Source: Acidobacteriota bacterium (lineage in GTDB: Bacteria; Acidobacteriota; Vicinamibacteria; Vicinamibacterales; UBA2999). Taken from it: a stretch of DNA of 32,419 nucleotides. Positions 17,137 through 25,483 of this stretch are shown piece by piece; the first letter of the stretch is position 1; each line of letters opens with the position of its first letter. Below the pieces are notes generated by a model that had not been told where the DNA came from, made no database searches, and saw nothing but the letters and a program-made list of their open reading frames with translations. The translations under genes and the position numbers were made by a program. The stretch covers positions 1 through 32,419 of the forward strand of contig JACQTK010000042.1 in assembly GCA_016210845.1 (NCBI GenBank). The letters are read 5' to 3'.

Positions 17137-20093
17137 TGCGCCGCGACCTGCGGAAACAGGCTTCGCCGCGTCAGCGGCACGACCGCTTCGACCTCGGTCC
17201 CTCGTCCCGGTGCCGAACGGATGAAGAGCTCGCCCCCGATCGTCCGAGCGCGCTCCTTCATGGCGATCAGCCCGCAATGCCCCCGGGTCTCCTGCCCACC
17301 GGCCGGTGTCGGGGTGAAGCCCTGTCCGTCATCCGCGATGCGTACCGCGACGGCGTCGGCCGCGTAGGCGACGTGCACGCGGAGGTGCTGTGCGCTCGAA
17401 TGGCGAACCGCATTCGACGCGGCCTCGTGCACGACGCGCAGCAGCTGCTGCTCGATGTGTGGCTGCAGCCGGACGCGGTCTCCTGTGGTCGTCATGTCGA
17501 GCGCGACATCGGTTGAGGCCGTCACGCGCTCCGCGGTCATCCGCAGCGCCGTCTCGAAGTCGTGCTCCTCGAGGGTCGGCGACCGCAGGTTCCAGATCGA
17601 CTGTCGGAATTCCCGGATGTAGTCCTCGACTCGGCGTCGCAGCCGCTTCAGGTCATCCCGCACGCTGGCGCTGTCTGCCACGTTGGCGAGTGCGTCGCAC
17701 TGCACCGCCACGCCGACCATGCCCTGGAGCAGCGTATCGTGGATCTCGCGGCTCAGGCGCATCCGTTCCGCCAGCACGATCGCGAACTGCGTCCGCATTC
17801 GGGTGACGCGCATGCGCCACAGGGCCCAGGCCGACAACAGCAGTGCCGCGATGCCGGCCGCGGCGAACGTCCGGGTCTGATAGATGCGCGGCTCGATGTC
17901 GAACGACCAGCCAGCGACCGATTCGTCCCACATGCCGTTGGCGCCCGCGGCAACGCGGAACCGGTAGCGGCCCGGCGGCAGGTTGGTATAGAAGGCCGCG
18001 CGCCGCGAGCCCGCGTCGATCCAGTCGGTGTCGAAGCCATCGAGGCGGTATCGAAACAGCGTCTTGTGAGGCGTCGTGAGGTTCAGCGCGGAATACTCGA
18101 TCTCGAGCCTGCTCGTGCCGGCGCCGAGGCTGCTCACGCGGAGGGGGTCGGCTTGCTGGCCGTCGACCGAAATGGTCACGACCTGCGGGCGTGGCCCCGG
18201 TGACTGCTCGAGGTGCTCGGCCGGCCGCACGAGGGTGAGGCCGCGTCCGGTGACGTACCAGAGCCGGCCGTCGGCGCTGCGCACCGAGGCCCGATCCCCA
18301 AGCAGGCGCGGCGGCCCCGCGAGGCCGTCGAGCTTGTCGAGCAGGAGGTAGCCCGACCGCTGCGACTGGCCCGCGAGCGTCCTGTCGAACTCCTCGCGCG
18401 GCACGCGCACGATCCCGGCGCTGGTCCCGAGCCAGAGGTTGCCCGCCTCGTCCTGCTGGATCGCCTTGACCCAGTCGGCGGGAAAGCGGCTGCTGCGGGG
18501 CACCGTCGCGAACGCGCCGTCGGAGAATCGGGTGAGCCCGAGGCGGCCGCCGAACCACAACGTGCCGTCGAGCTCTTCGTAGACCGCGCGGTAGTCGCCC
18601 GCCGCCGCACCGTCTGCGGGTCCGAACAGGCGGACGGCGCCGTCCGGCTCGGTCCGAAGCAGCCGGCCGTTCGCGAAACCGGCCCATACCCGATCGAGGC
18701 CGTCAGTGTAGGTGAGCTGGACCATCGAGCGATGCACGTCCGCCGGCAACGGCACCGGTGCGAGACGCCCGTCGGCGTCGAGACGCAGCAGGCCGCGGCG
18801 GGCGTCGGCCAGCCAGACGCGCCCGCGGCCGTCCGTGGTGAGGGAATCGATTTCGAGCCCGTGACGTGATCCGAGAATGGTCGTCGGTGCCCCACCGGCC
18901 CGGTCGAGGCGGGCGACGATGGTGTTGGTGGCGAACCAGAGTCGGCCGTCGCGGTCGGCGTGCAGCGCGCGGATGCGCTCGTTCGCGAGGAGGCGCCGGG
19001 CCGGCTCCCACTGCACGCCGCGACGGGTGAACTCCAGCAGGCCGTCAAACGTGCTGACCCAGATGCTGCCCAGTGTGGTCGCCTGCACGCCGGCGATGAT
19101 GCCTATGTCGGTGATCGCGTCGACCGAATGGCGGGTGAGACGAGCCAGCCCGTCGCCGGTGCCGGCCCAGATGTTGCCGTCGCGGTCCTCGAGCAGTGAA
19201 AACGTGCCTTCTGCAAGCGGACCGGCAAGTGACGCGGCCCTGTGGATCGTTACCGTCCCGTCTGCCGCGAGCGTGACGCGCCACAGCCCTTGTCCGCCGG
19301 TCGCCACCCAGATGTCGCCGTTCCGATCGGCGAGCAGCTGAATCCCGCGCCCTCGTTCCAGCGACACGCTGCGGCCCCTGTGGCCGAGCACGCGGAACCC
19401 GCTCCTCGGATCGCTCGCGACCAGGCGACCGTGCGGATCTTCAGCGATGCCGCGTACGCCACCGTCGACGGAGCCGAACACCTCGACCGCCTCGAACCGC
19501 GTCGCACCGAGCCGCTTCCGGTACACCCCGTCGCCTGTACCGACGACGAAGTCTCCGCCGCGCGTAATGAAGCTGCCAAAGGCAGTGCCCCCGGGGAGGC
19601 CACCGTCCCCTGGCCAAGCGACCCACTGCTCTCCGTCGAGACGGAACAGGCCGCGCGACGTCCCGGCCCATAGTGTGCCGTCGCTGTCCTCGCGCAGCGT
19701 CCGCACGTCTCCCAGCGGTTCGTCGCTCCGCGAGTAAGTCCGGATCTCGCCGGCACGAATGCGGACGATGCCGCCCGGTTCCTGGTAGCCGGTCCAGAGC
19801 GTCCCATCCTTCTGTGCCAGCAGTGCGCGGACGGCGGCGCGGGGAGGCGACGGGAGGAAGAGCGTCTCGGCGGAGGTGAAGCGCAGCCCGTCGAACCGGT
19901 AGAGGCCGGCGTCGCTGCCGAGCCACAGGTAGCCCTCCGCATCCTGCGCCAGCGCCCAGATCGTGCCGGCCGGGAGGCCGTCCCGCTGGCTCCACGTGGC
20001 AATCGAGTAGCCGGCCGGCTCGCCGGACAGGTCGGCGCTCCGCGCGGGAAGGGCCACCAGGGCGGCGGCGGCGACCCAGGCGATCAGGCGCAT
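17133..20093 (-). CDS. Sensor histidine kinase with periplasmic Reg_prop propeller and Y_Y_Y domain
   Basis: The chosen start (ATG ending at 20093) begins a signal peptide (MRLIAW...PARSA); an upstream ATG at 20234 would overlap the divergent gene and adds no signal. The 986-residue protein has a long two-component regulator propeller (about 25-640) with repeated IWALAQDAEGYLWLGSDAGLYRFDG-like units. Next come a Y_Y_Y domain (about 655-735: FRYRLDGFDTDW, LPPGRYRFRV) and one membrane helix (743-761). A HisKA_3 domain follows with phospho-His785 in REIHDTLLQG, then a HATPase_c domain with N-box HEAASNAVRH (889-898) and DDGQGF (922-927). It would sense a periplasmic ligand and phosphorylate the adjoining regulator. 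Such propeller kinases usually control polymer or nutrient use, often with TonB-linked uptake; the ligand here is unknown. There is no clear ribosome site before the start. Confidence 0.93.
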   Translation of the reverse strand: MRLIAWVAAAALVALPARSADLSGEPAGYSIATWSQRDGLPAGTIWALAQDAEGYLWLGSDAGLYRFDGLRFTSAETLFLPSPPRAAVRALLAQKDGTLWTGYQEPGGIVRIRAGEIRTYSRSDEPLGDVRTLREDSDGTLWAGTSRGLFRLDGEQWVAWPGDGGLPGGTAFGSFITRGGDFVVGTGDGVYRKRLGATRFEAVEVFGSVDGGVRGIAEDPHGRLVASDPRSGFRVLGHRGRSVSLERGRGIQLLADRNGDIWVATGGQGLWRVTLAADGTVTIHRAASLAGPLAEGTFSLLEDRDGNIWAGTGDGLARLTRHSVDAITDIGIIAGVQATTLGSIWVSTFDGLLEFTRRGVQWEPARRLLANERIRALHADRDGRLWFATNTIVARLDRAGGAPTTILGSRHGLEIDSLTTDGRGRVWLADARRGLLRLDADGRLAPVPLPADVHRSMVQLTYTDGLDRVWAGFANGRLLRTEPDGAVRLFGPADGAAAGDYRAVYEELDGTLWFGGRLGLTRFSDGAFATVPRSSRFPADWVKAIQQDEAGNLWLGTSAGIVRVPREEFDRTLAGQSQRSGYLLLDKLDGLAGPPRLLGDRASVRSADGRLWYVTGRGLTLVRPAEHLEQSPGPRPQVVTISVDGQQADPLRVSSLGAGTSRLEIEYSALNLTTPHKTLFRYRLDGFDTDWIDAGSRRAAFYTNLPPGRYRFRVAAGANGMWDESVAGWSFDIEPRIYQTRTFAAAGIAALLLSAWALWRMRVTRMRTQFAIVLAERMRLSREIHDTLLQGMVGVAVQCDALANVADSASVRDDLKRLRRRVEDYIREFRQSIWNLRSPTLEEHDFETALRMTAERVTASTDVALDMTTTGDRVRLQPHIEQQLLRVVHEAASNAVRHSSAQHLRVHVAYAADAVAVRIADDGQGFTPTPAGGQETRGHCGLIAMKERARTIGGELFIRSAPGRGTEVEAVVPLTRRSLFPQVAAQ

Positions 20094-20232
20094 AGACGGC
20101 CAATGATAAACGGCTCGCGGCTCCGGGCGTCTACCAGTTTCCTGGAATTGTTTCGCCACCGGCCGCCTCTTACCATTCGGGCGTTCAACCGGCTCTCTCC
20201 CCGGGGTACCCTCCCCCGGGGCGGACGATTCC
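20094..20232. promoter_or_regulatory. Divergent intergenic region between the kinase and the fused A-MBL gene
   Basis: The 139 bases must hold promoters for both directions. The only clear structure is an inverted repeat of CCCCGGGG at 20199-20206 and 20214-20221 with a 7-base loop, ending 11 bases before the ATG at 20233. In the mRNA it would fold over the ribosome-binding region, so it could limit translation. No operator was identified. Confidence 0.4.
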
Positions 20233-22116
20233 ATGCGTCATCGACGCCATCCCGCGGGCGCGTTCGCGACCTTCCTGTGGCTCGTGCCGGCCGCTGCACG
20301 CGGCCTGGCGTCCAGCCGGAGGCTGGCGACGAGCCTGATCGCGTCAGCCGCCCTGTTGTGGGGGCAGCCGGCATTGGCCCAAATCGACATTTCGGGTGAG
20401 TGGGGATCTCGGCTGCACGAAGATCTCGGCTACCGCGGTACTGGTCCCGCGCTCGGTGAGTACATCGGCCTGCCGCTGAACGACGCGGGCCGCCAGAAGG
20501 CGTCGACCTGGGACGCGTCGATCCTGTCGTCGCCCGAGGAGCAGACCAGGCCCCACCCGGTGCAGTACAGCATGCGCGGGCCGGGGACGAACCTGCGCAT
20601 CTCGAAAGTGTTCGACCCGTACAACGGGGCGCTGATCGCCTACACGATTACCGGCACCTACGGCCGCGCCGACCGCACCATCTGGATGGACGGACGGCCG
20701 CACCCGTCGGACCACGCGGAGCACCTGTGGCAGGGCTTCTCGACGGGCAGAGTCGTCGCCAACAAGCTCGTCGTGACGACGACCCACATGAAGGCCGGCT
20801 GGGTGCTGCGCAACTACGCGCCGAGCAGCAGCAAGGCGGTCATGACCGAGTACTTCGTCCGGCACGGCGACCTGCTGACGATGACGTCGATTCTGGAGGA
20901 TCCCGTCTACTTCGAGGAACCGCTCGTGCGCACGCAGACGTGGGTGCTGAGTCCCAATCTGGGCGTCGATGTGCGGTTCTTCTTCGAGACGGTCGAGGAA
21001 GTGGCCGGGCGCCCACCCGATTACGTTCCGCATCACCCGCTCGGCACCAGGCATGACGGTTTTGCAAAGGACCTCGCTCTGCCGTTCGAGTCGACGCAGG
21101 GCGGCAGCGAGACGCTGTATCCGGACTACATCCCGAAGCTGCGGCAGTTGCTGAGGGGTGAAGAGCCGGGCCCCCTGACGCCGCCGGTCTTCGCAACCCG
21201 GCCCTCCCCCCCCGTGCCGAAGGCCGCGCGCATCGTCGACGGCATCGAGACGCTGCAGGTACGGCCGAACGTCTACATGCTGGTGGCGGGCGGCTCGAAC
21301 ATCACCGTGCAGATCGGCGGGGACGGGGTCTTCATCGTGGATGCGGGCCCGGCCGCGCTCTCTGACCACGTTGTCGCCGCCATTCGCCGACTGTCCGAAG
21401 CGCCGATCCGTGTCCTGGTCAACACCCATTCCCATGACGAAGCGACCGGGGCGACTGCGGCGATCGTCAGAGCCGGCGGGCCGCGGACGAGGGCCAGTTC
21501 GTACGGAGTGTTTCCCGGCAGCGTCGCGCCAGGGACCGCGGTGATCGCGCACGAGAACGTCACACGGCGTCTCGACACGCTGGTGCCGGAAGAGGCGATC
21601 CCGACCTCGACGTTCTTCTCCGCGCGCAAGGACCTGTATTTCAACGGAGAGTCGATCGAGGTGCTGGCTGCCGCGGCGGCGCACACCGACAGCGACATTC
21701 TCGTGCACTTCCGGCGGTCCGATGTGGTCGTCGCGGGCGGCCTGCTCGATACGACGCGCTATCCGATCGTCGACCGCTCGGCGGGCGGGTCGCTGCAGGG
21801 GATCATCCGCGGCCTCACGCACGTCATCGAGCTGACGATCCCGGAGCGGAACACCATGGGAGGGACGCTGGTGATCCCGGGGCGCGGCCGCCTGTGCAAC
21901 GAGATCGACGTGGTGGAATACCGCAACATGCTCGTCATCATCCGCGATCGGATTCAGGACCTGGTCAGCCGGGGGGCGACGCTCGAGCAGGTCAAGGCCG
22001 CGCGGGTCACGCTCGATTACGAGGGTGTGCACGGCGCGTCCTCCGGGCCGTGGACGACCGACATGTTCATCGAGGCGGTCTACCGCGAGCTGAGCGGCGC
22101 CTCGGCTACGCGCTGA
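20233..22116 (+). CDS. Fusion protein: uncharacterised exported domain A plus degenerate MBL-fold domain
   Basis: The 627-residue protein has an N-terminal export signal (unusually long, cut expected after ...GQPALAQ near residue 50; GTG 20284 is an alternative start). Residues 52-310 are domain A (ISGEW..., GPALGEY, RTIWMDGRPHP, LWQGFSTG, DPVYFEEP), homologous along its length to the free protein at 25484. A Pro-rich linker (about 308-330) leads to an MBL domain (330-627) homologous to the free protein at 24378. The zinc set is only partly kept: H399 and H401 of HxH and H484 (AAHTDSD) remain. However, the DH pair is E403-A404, the usual Asp is G503 (VAGGLL), and the final His is R551 (IPGRGR). 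It may not be a normal two-zinc hydrolase. B1 follows after 14 bases. The family role is unknown. Confidence 0.85.
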   Translation: MRHRRHPAGAFATFLWLVPAAARGLASSRRLATSLIASAALLWGQPALAQIDISGEWGSRLHEDLGYRGTGPALGEYIGLPLNDAGRQKASTWDASILSSPEEQTRPHPVQYSMRGPGTNLRISKVFDPYNGALIAYTITGTYGRADRTIWMDGRPHPSDHAEHLWQGFSTGRVVANKLVVTTTHMKAGWVLRNYAPSSSKAVMTEYFVRHGDLLTMTSILEDPVYFEEPLVRTQTWVLSPNLGVDVRFFFETVEEVAGRPPDYVPHHPLGTRHDGFAKDLALPFESTQGGSETLYPDYIPKLRQLLRGEEPGPLTPPVFATRPSPPVPKAARIVDGIETLQVRPNVYMLVAGGSNITVQIGGDGVFIVDAGPAALSDHVVAAIRRLSEAPIRVLVNTHSHDEATGATAAIVRAGGPRTRASSYGVFPGSVAPGTAVIAHENVTRRLDTLVPEEAIPTSTFFSARKDLYFNGESIEVLAAAAAHTDSDILVHFRRSDVVVAGGLLDTTRYPIVDRSAGGSLQGIIRGLTHVIELTIPERNTMGGTLVIPGRGRLCNEIDVVEYRNMLVIIRDRIQDLVSRGATLEQVKAARVTLDYEGVHGASSGPWTTDMFIEAVYRELSGASATR

Positions 22117-22130
22117 GCGGGAAGGTGCAG

Positions 22131-22982
22131 ATGACGAAGACGGCGTCGATCGCGGCGGTTCTCGTGCTCGTCGTGTGCGCGTTCAATGCCGGGCATGCCG
22201 CCTCGCAGCAGGGGCCGGCGGCGCCGAACTCGGCACGGGCGATGGCGAACATCGACCTCACCGGATACTGGGTGTCGTACGTCACGGAGGATTGGAGGTT
22301 TCGCATGGTGACGGCGCCCAAGCAGGACTACACGAGTGTGCCGCTCAACCCCGAGGGCATTCGCGTGGCCGATACCTGGGACTGGCAGAAGGACCAGGCG
22401 GCGGGCCTGGAGTGCAAGGCGTACGGCGCGGCATCGTTGATGCGGCAGCCCACCCGATTGCGCATCAGCTGGCAGAACGACAACATGCTGAAGGTGGAGG
22501 CCGACGCGGGCACGCAGGTGCGGCTCTTTTCGTTCGGCGGGAGGCCGTCGCCCGCGGCCCGTAGGGCGAGAACATGGCAGGGGGTCTCGATCGCTGAATG
22601 GGAGGATAATGCGTCCGTGCAGGCCTCGGGTCTGGCGATTCTCAGGATCCCGCCGCCACCCCCCAGCTACGCCATGAAGGTCGTGACCACCGCTCTCCGC
22701 GCCGGCTACCTGCGCTCGAACGGCGTGCCGTACAGCGAAAACACGGTCGTGACCGAGTACTACGACACCCTGACGCATTCGAACGGCCAGGACTGGCTGG
22801 TGATTACGACGGTGGTGGACGACCCGACGTATCTGCAGCAGCCGTTCATCACCACGTCGCACTTCAAACGGGAGGCGGACGGATCCCGCCGGCAGCCGAC
22901 GCCCTGCGAGATCGCTCCACCGACACGAGGGCCAAGGCCGGTGCCGCCCGACGGGTATCGAGCAAACCAGCCACGTTTCTAG
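22131..22982 (+). CDS. Uncharacterised exported protein B1
   Basis: The start at 22131 follows GGGAAGGTG and begins a signal peptide (MTKTASIAAVLVLVVCAFNAGHA). The product has 283 residues. It is not a known enzyme family to me; it belongs to a group of exported proteins common in Acidobacteriota and some Proteobacteria. Marks are IDLTGYWVSYVTEDWRFRM, PLNPEGIRVADTWD, ECKAYGAASLMRQPTRLRI, TWQGVSIAEWE, GYLRSNGVPYSEN and DPTYLQQPFITTSHFKRE. It is paralogous to the protein at 26573. The second half also aligns with domain A (see findings). It lies 14 bases after the fused A-MBL gene and 17 bases before the dehydrogenase gene, so one transcript is likely. Confidence 0.85.
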   Translation: MTKTASIAAVLVLVVCAFNAGHAASQQGPAAPNSARAMANIDLTGYWVSYVTEDWRFRMVTAPKQDYTSVPLNPEGIRVADTWDWQKDQAAGLECKAYGAASLMRQPTRLRISWQNDNMLKVEADAGTQVRLFSFGGRPSPAARRARTWQGVSIAEWEDNASVQASGLAILRIPPPPPSYAMKVVTTALRAGYLRSNGVPYSENTVVTEYYDTLTHSNGQDWLVITTVVDDPTYLQQPFITTSHFKREADGSRRQPTPCEIAPPTRGPRPVPPDGYRANQPRF

Positions 22983-22999
22983 TCAAGCGAGGACGTGCA

Positions 23000-24337
23000 A
23001 TGGATCGCAGAGATCTGTTGAAGAACGGGGCCGCCGCGATTGTCGGTGGAACAACCTCCCTTCTGTCCGCCCGAAGCGTCGAAGCGGGCCAGGCGCCCGC
23101 GGTCGTCCGTTCCGGCAGTGCAGGCCGGCCCTTCAGGGCCTGGGTGCGGAGCGGTACGCAAATCCGTCTCGAGAATCTGAGGACGCTGCCGCTCGGTCCG
23201 CGCTCCGTGCTGATCCGCACCGAAGCCACCCAGTGCTGCTATTCGATGGTCGGTGAAGTGCTCGCGCCGACACAGCAGGACCCGCCCAAGATCGTCGGTC
23301 ACGGCGGCGTCGGCGTCGTCGAAGACGTCGGCGTGCAGGTCAAGCGGGTGAGAGTCGGAGATCGCGTGATCGTCGCCAATACCCCGCAGTGCGGCCAGTG
23401 CGCCAACTGCCTCCAGGGCCGGTCGGACATGTGCGACGTCAAGATGATGGCGCTGGTGCCGGTCGCCGAGCGGCCCGACGGCACGCAGGTCGTTGGCCAC
23501 AACAACTACGGCGGCTTCGGCGAGCTGATGATCGCCTTCGAGGAGTACCTGATTCCGACAGTCACCCGGGTCCCGCCCGTCGAGCTCGCCGTGCTCTCGT
23601 GCGTCGGCGCCGCGGGGCTGGCCGCCGCCGTCACGTTCGTGCCGGTGCAGGCCGGCACAAACGTCGCCGTCATGGGGTGCGGACCGATCGGCCTCAGCGC
23701 GGTCCAGGGGGCGCGAATCTGCGGCGCCAAACAGATCATTGCCGTCGAGCCGATCGCCTATCGGCGTGAACTGGCCGCCCGGTTCGGCGCGACGACGGTG
23801 CTCGATCCGAACGTCGAAGGCGACCGGCTCGTCGAGCGGGTCACCGACCTGTGCAGGGGCGAGATCACCTCGCTGTTTGGCGGCGGCCGCAACTTCAGCG
23901 AAGGAGGGGCCGCCGGCGGCTTCGGCGTGTCCCGGACCCGACCCTACGGCCCCGACTTCGTGATCGAAGCGGTCGGCAGGAATCGGCTCCCACCGAAGGC
24001 GGGCGCCGGTCCGGATCCGACCGGACTGACGGCGCTGCGGCAGGCCTATCTGATGACCGCGGGCACCGGCCACCTGACGACGCTGGGTGTCTACGAGGGC
24101 GACCTGACACTTCCTGCGGGAACGTTCTCGATTTCAGGACGCACGCACCATTCCGGCCAGCTCGGCGGCGGCGCCAACTCGTTCCGCGACATGCCGCGCT
24201 TCGTCCGGTTGATCGAGAAGGGCCTCTTTGATGCCAAGTCGATGGCGACCAGCATCTTTCCTCTCGAACAGGTGAAGGAGGCGTTCCAGGCGGCCGCGGA
24301 TCGGACGACCGTCACCGCCATCGTCACCATGGCGTAA
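23000..24337 (+). CDS. Zinc-type alcohol dehydrogenase (MDR family) with Tat-like export signal
   Basis: The start at 23000 follows GCGAGGACG. The 445-residue protein begins with a twin-arginine-like signal (MDRRDLLKNGAAAIVGG...). A medium-chain dehydrogenase follows. Catalytic-zinc ligands are probably C79 or C80 (TQCCYS), H101 and C201 (LSCVGAAGL). Structural-zinc cysteines are C131, C134, C137 and C145 (CGQCANC...C). The Rossmann motif GCGPIG lies at 226-231. Two oddities: the usual GHE motif is GHG (the Glu is Gly102), and the nucleotide domain has a Gly-rich insert (FGGGRNFSEGGAAGGFG). The family oxidises alcohols with NAD(P). Export would need the cofactor to be carried folded, as known for Tat-exported glucose-fructose oxidoreductase. 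Substrate unknown; the export claim rests on the N-terminus alone. Confidence 0.85.
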   Translation: MDRRDLLKNGAAAIVGGTTSLLSARSVEAGQAPAVVRSGSAGRPFRAWVRSGTQIRLENLRTLPLGPRSVLIRTEATQCCYSMVGEVLAPTQQDPPKIVGHGGVGVVEDVGVQVKRVRVGDRVIVANTPQCGQCANCLQGRSDMCDVKMMALVPVAERPDGTQVVGHNNYGGFGELMIAFEEYLIPTVTRVPPVELAVLSCVGAAGLAAAVTFVPVQAGTNVAVMGCGPIGLSAVQGARICGAKQIIAVEPIAYRRELAARFGATTVLDPNVEGDRLVERVTDLCRGEITSLFGGGRNFSEGGAAGGFGVSRTRPYGPDFVIEAVGRNRLPPKAGAGPDPTGLTALRQAYLMTAGTGHLTTLGVYEGDLTLPAGTFSISGRTHHSGQLGGGANSFRDMPRFVRLIEKGLFDAKSMATSIFPLEQVKEAFQAAADRTTVTAIVTMA

Positions 24338-24377
24338 CGGCACCGGATTCGGACGAGAGACAAAGGACGCGTACGTG

Positions 24378-25469
24378 ATGATCAAGCCACTGCGGAGGCC
24401 CGGTGTGCTGGCCATGGCGGGCCTGCTGACGTTGGTCAGCTGGAGCGAGCGGCCGACGGCGCAGATAGAGGTCGTGCCGGTCATCGGCAACGGACCTCCG
24501 CCGCCGTCCTGGACGCCTGGCGCCGTGACCCGGACCGACGGCATTGAAATCCTTCCGGTCCAGGGGAACGTGTATCTCGTCGTCGGGGACGGGGCCAACA
24601 TCGTCGTCCAGGCAGGCGAGGACGGCCTCATCATCGTCGACACCGGCGGCGGCACGAGGAGCGAACAGGTGCTGTCGGCGATCCGGCAGCGGTTCAACCG
24701 GGTGATCCGCTTCGTCATCAACACGAGCGCAGACCCCGACCACATTGGCGGCAACGCGACCATAGCCGGAGCGGGTGTGACGATCGTCGGCGGGGGGGCG
24801 GGGAACATCGACCCGGGCAACCTCGGCGGCGCGCCGGACGGCGCGCAGATCTGGGCGCACGAGAACGTGCTCAGGCGCCTGAGCGCCCCGACGGGCGGGC
24901 AGCCGAGCCTTCCCTTCGCGTTCTGGCCGACCGACACGTTCTTCACGGAACAGAAGCAGATCTTCCTCAACGGGGAGGCGGCGCTCATCGAGCACCTGCC
25001 GGCGGCCCACACCGACGGCGACGTCCTGGTGTTCTTCCGTCGATCGGACGTGATCGCCGCCGGCGACCTCTTCAGCAGCAGAAGCTTCCCCGTGTTCGAC
25101 CCGGCGCGCAGCGGCAGCTTCACGGGATCGCTCGCGGCGCTCAACCGCCTGCTCGACGTCACGGTGCCTGACTTCAAGCAGGAAGGCGGCACCTACGTGA
25201 TTCCCGGCCATGGACGGGTGGTCGACGAGTCCGACCTCGTCGAGTACCGGGACATGACGACGATCATCCGCGATCGGATTCGGGATCTCGTGAACAAGGG
25301 GATGACGCTCGAGCAGGTGCAGGCGGCCGCGCCCACGCTGGACTACGACGGCCGGTATCGAGCAACGGCCGGCGACTGGACGAGCGATCGATTCGTCGAG
25401 GCCGTGTACCGGGAACTGAGGCCGCTGGCTCAGGCGACTGGTCGCGGGAACGCCGCCTCGCGCAGGTGA
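24378..25469 (+). CDS. Exported MBL-fold protein with partial metal site
   Basis: The start may be ATG 24378 or GTG 24375; AAAGGA at 24362 suits either. The 363-residue product has a signal peptide and an MBL-fold domain matching the C-terminal half of the fusion at 20233, with a nearly identical tail (YRDM-TIIRDRIRDLV, TLEQVQAA, F-EAVYREL). Metal residues D121-H122, H211 (AAHTDGD), D230 (AAGDLF) and H278 (IPGHG) are present. The first two His of HxHxDH are replaced by S117 and D119 (NTSADPDH). So the Zn2-type site is intact and the Zn1-type site is lost. Mono-metal hydrolase or oxygenase chemistry is possible. It starts 40 bases after the dehydrogenase gene, and the free A gene follows. Confidence 0.9.
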   Translation: MIKPLRRPGVLAMAGLLTLVSWSERPTAQIEVVPVIGNGPPPPSWTPGAVTRTDGIEILPVQGNVYLVVGDGANIVVQAGEDGLIIVDTGGGTRSEQVLSAIRQRFNRVIRFVINTSADPDHIGGNATIAGAGVTIVGGGAGNIDPGNLGGAPDGAQIWAHENVLRRLSAPTGGQPSLPFAFWPTDTFFTEQKQIFLNGEAALIEHLPAAHTDGDVLVFFRRSDVIAAGDLFSSRSFPVFDPARSGSFTGSLAALNRLLDVTVPDFKQEGGTYVIPGHGRVVDESDLVEYRDMTTIIRDRIRDLVNKGMTLEQVQAAAPTLDYDGRYRATAGDWTSDRFVEAVYRELRPLAQATGRGNAASRR

Positions 25470-25483
25470 GAGGGGCCACAGCG

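Noticed and set aside
17133-20234. Start of the sensor kinase at 20234
   Set aside because: It would overlap the divergent gene start, adds 47 residues without signal character, and places the real signal peptide inside the chain.
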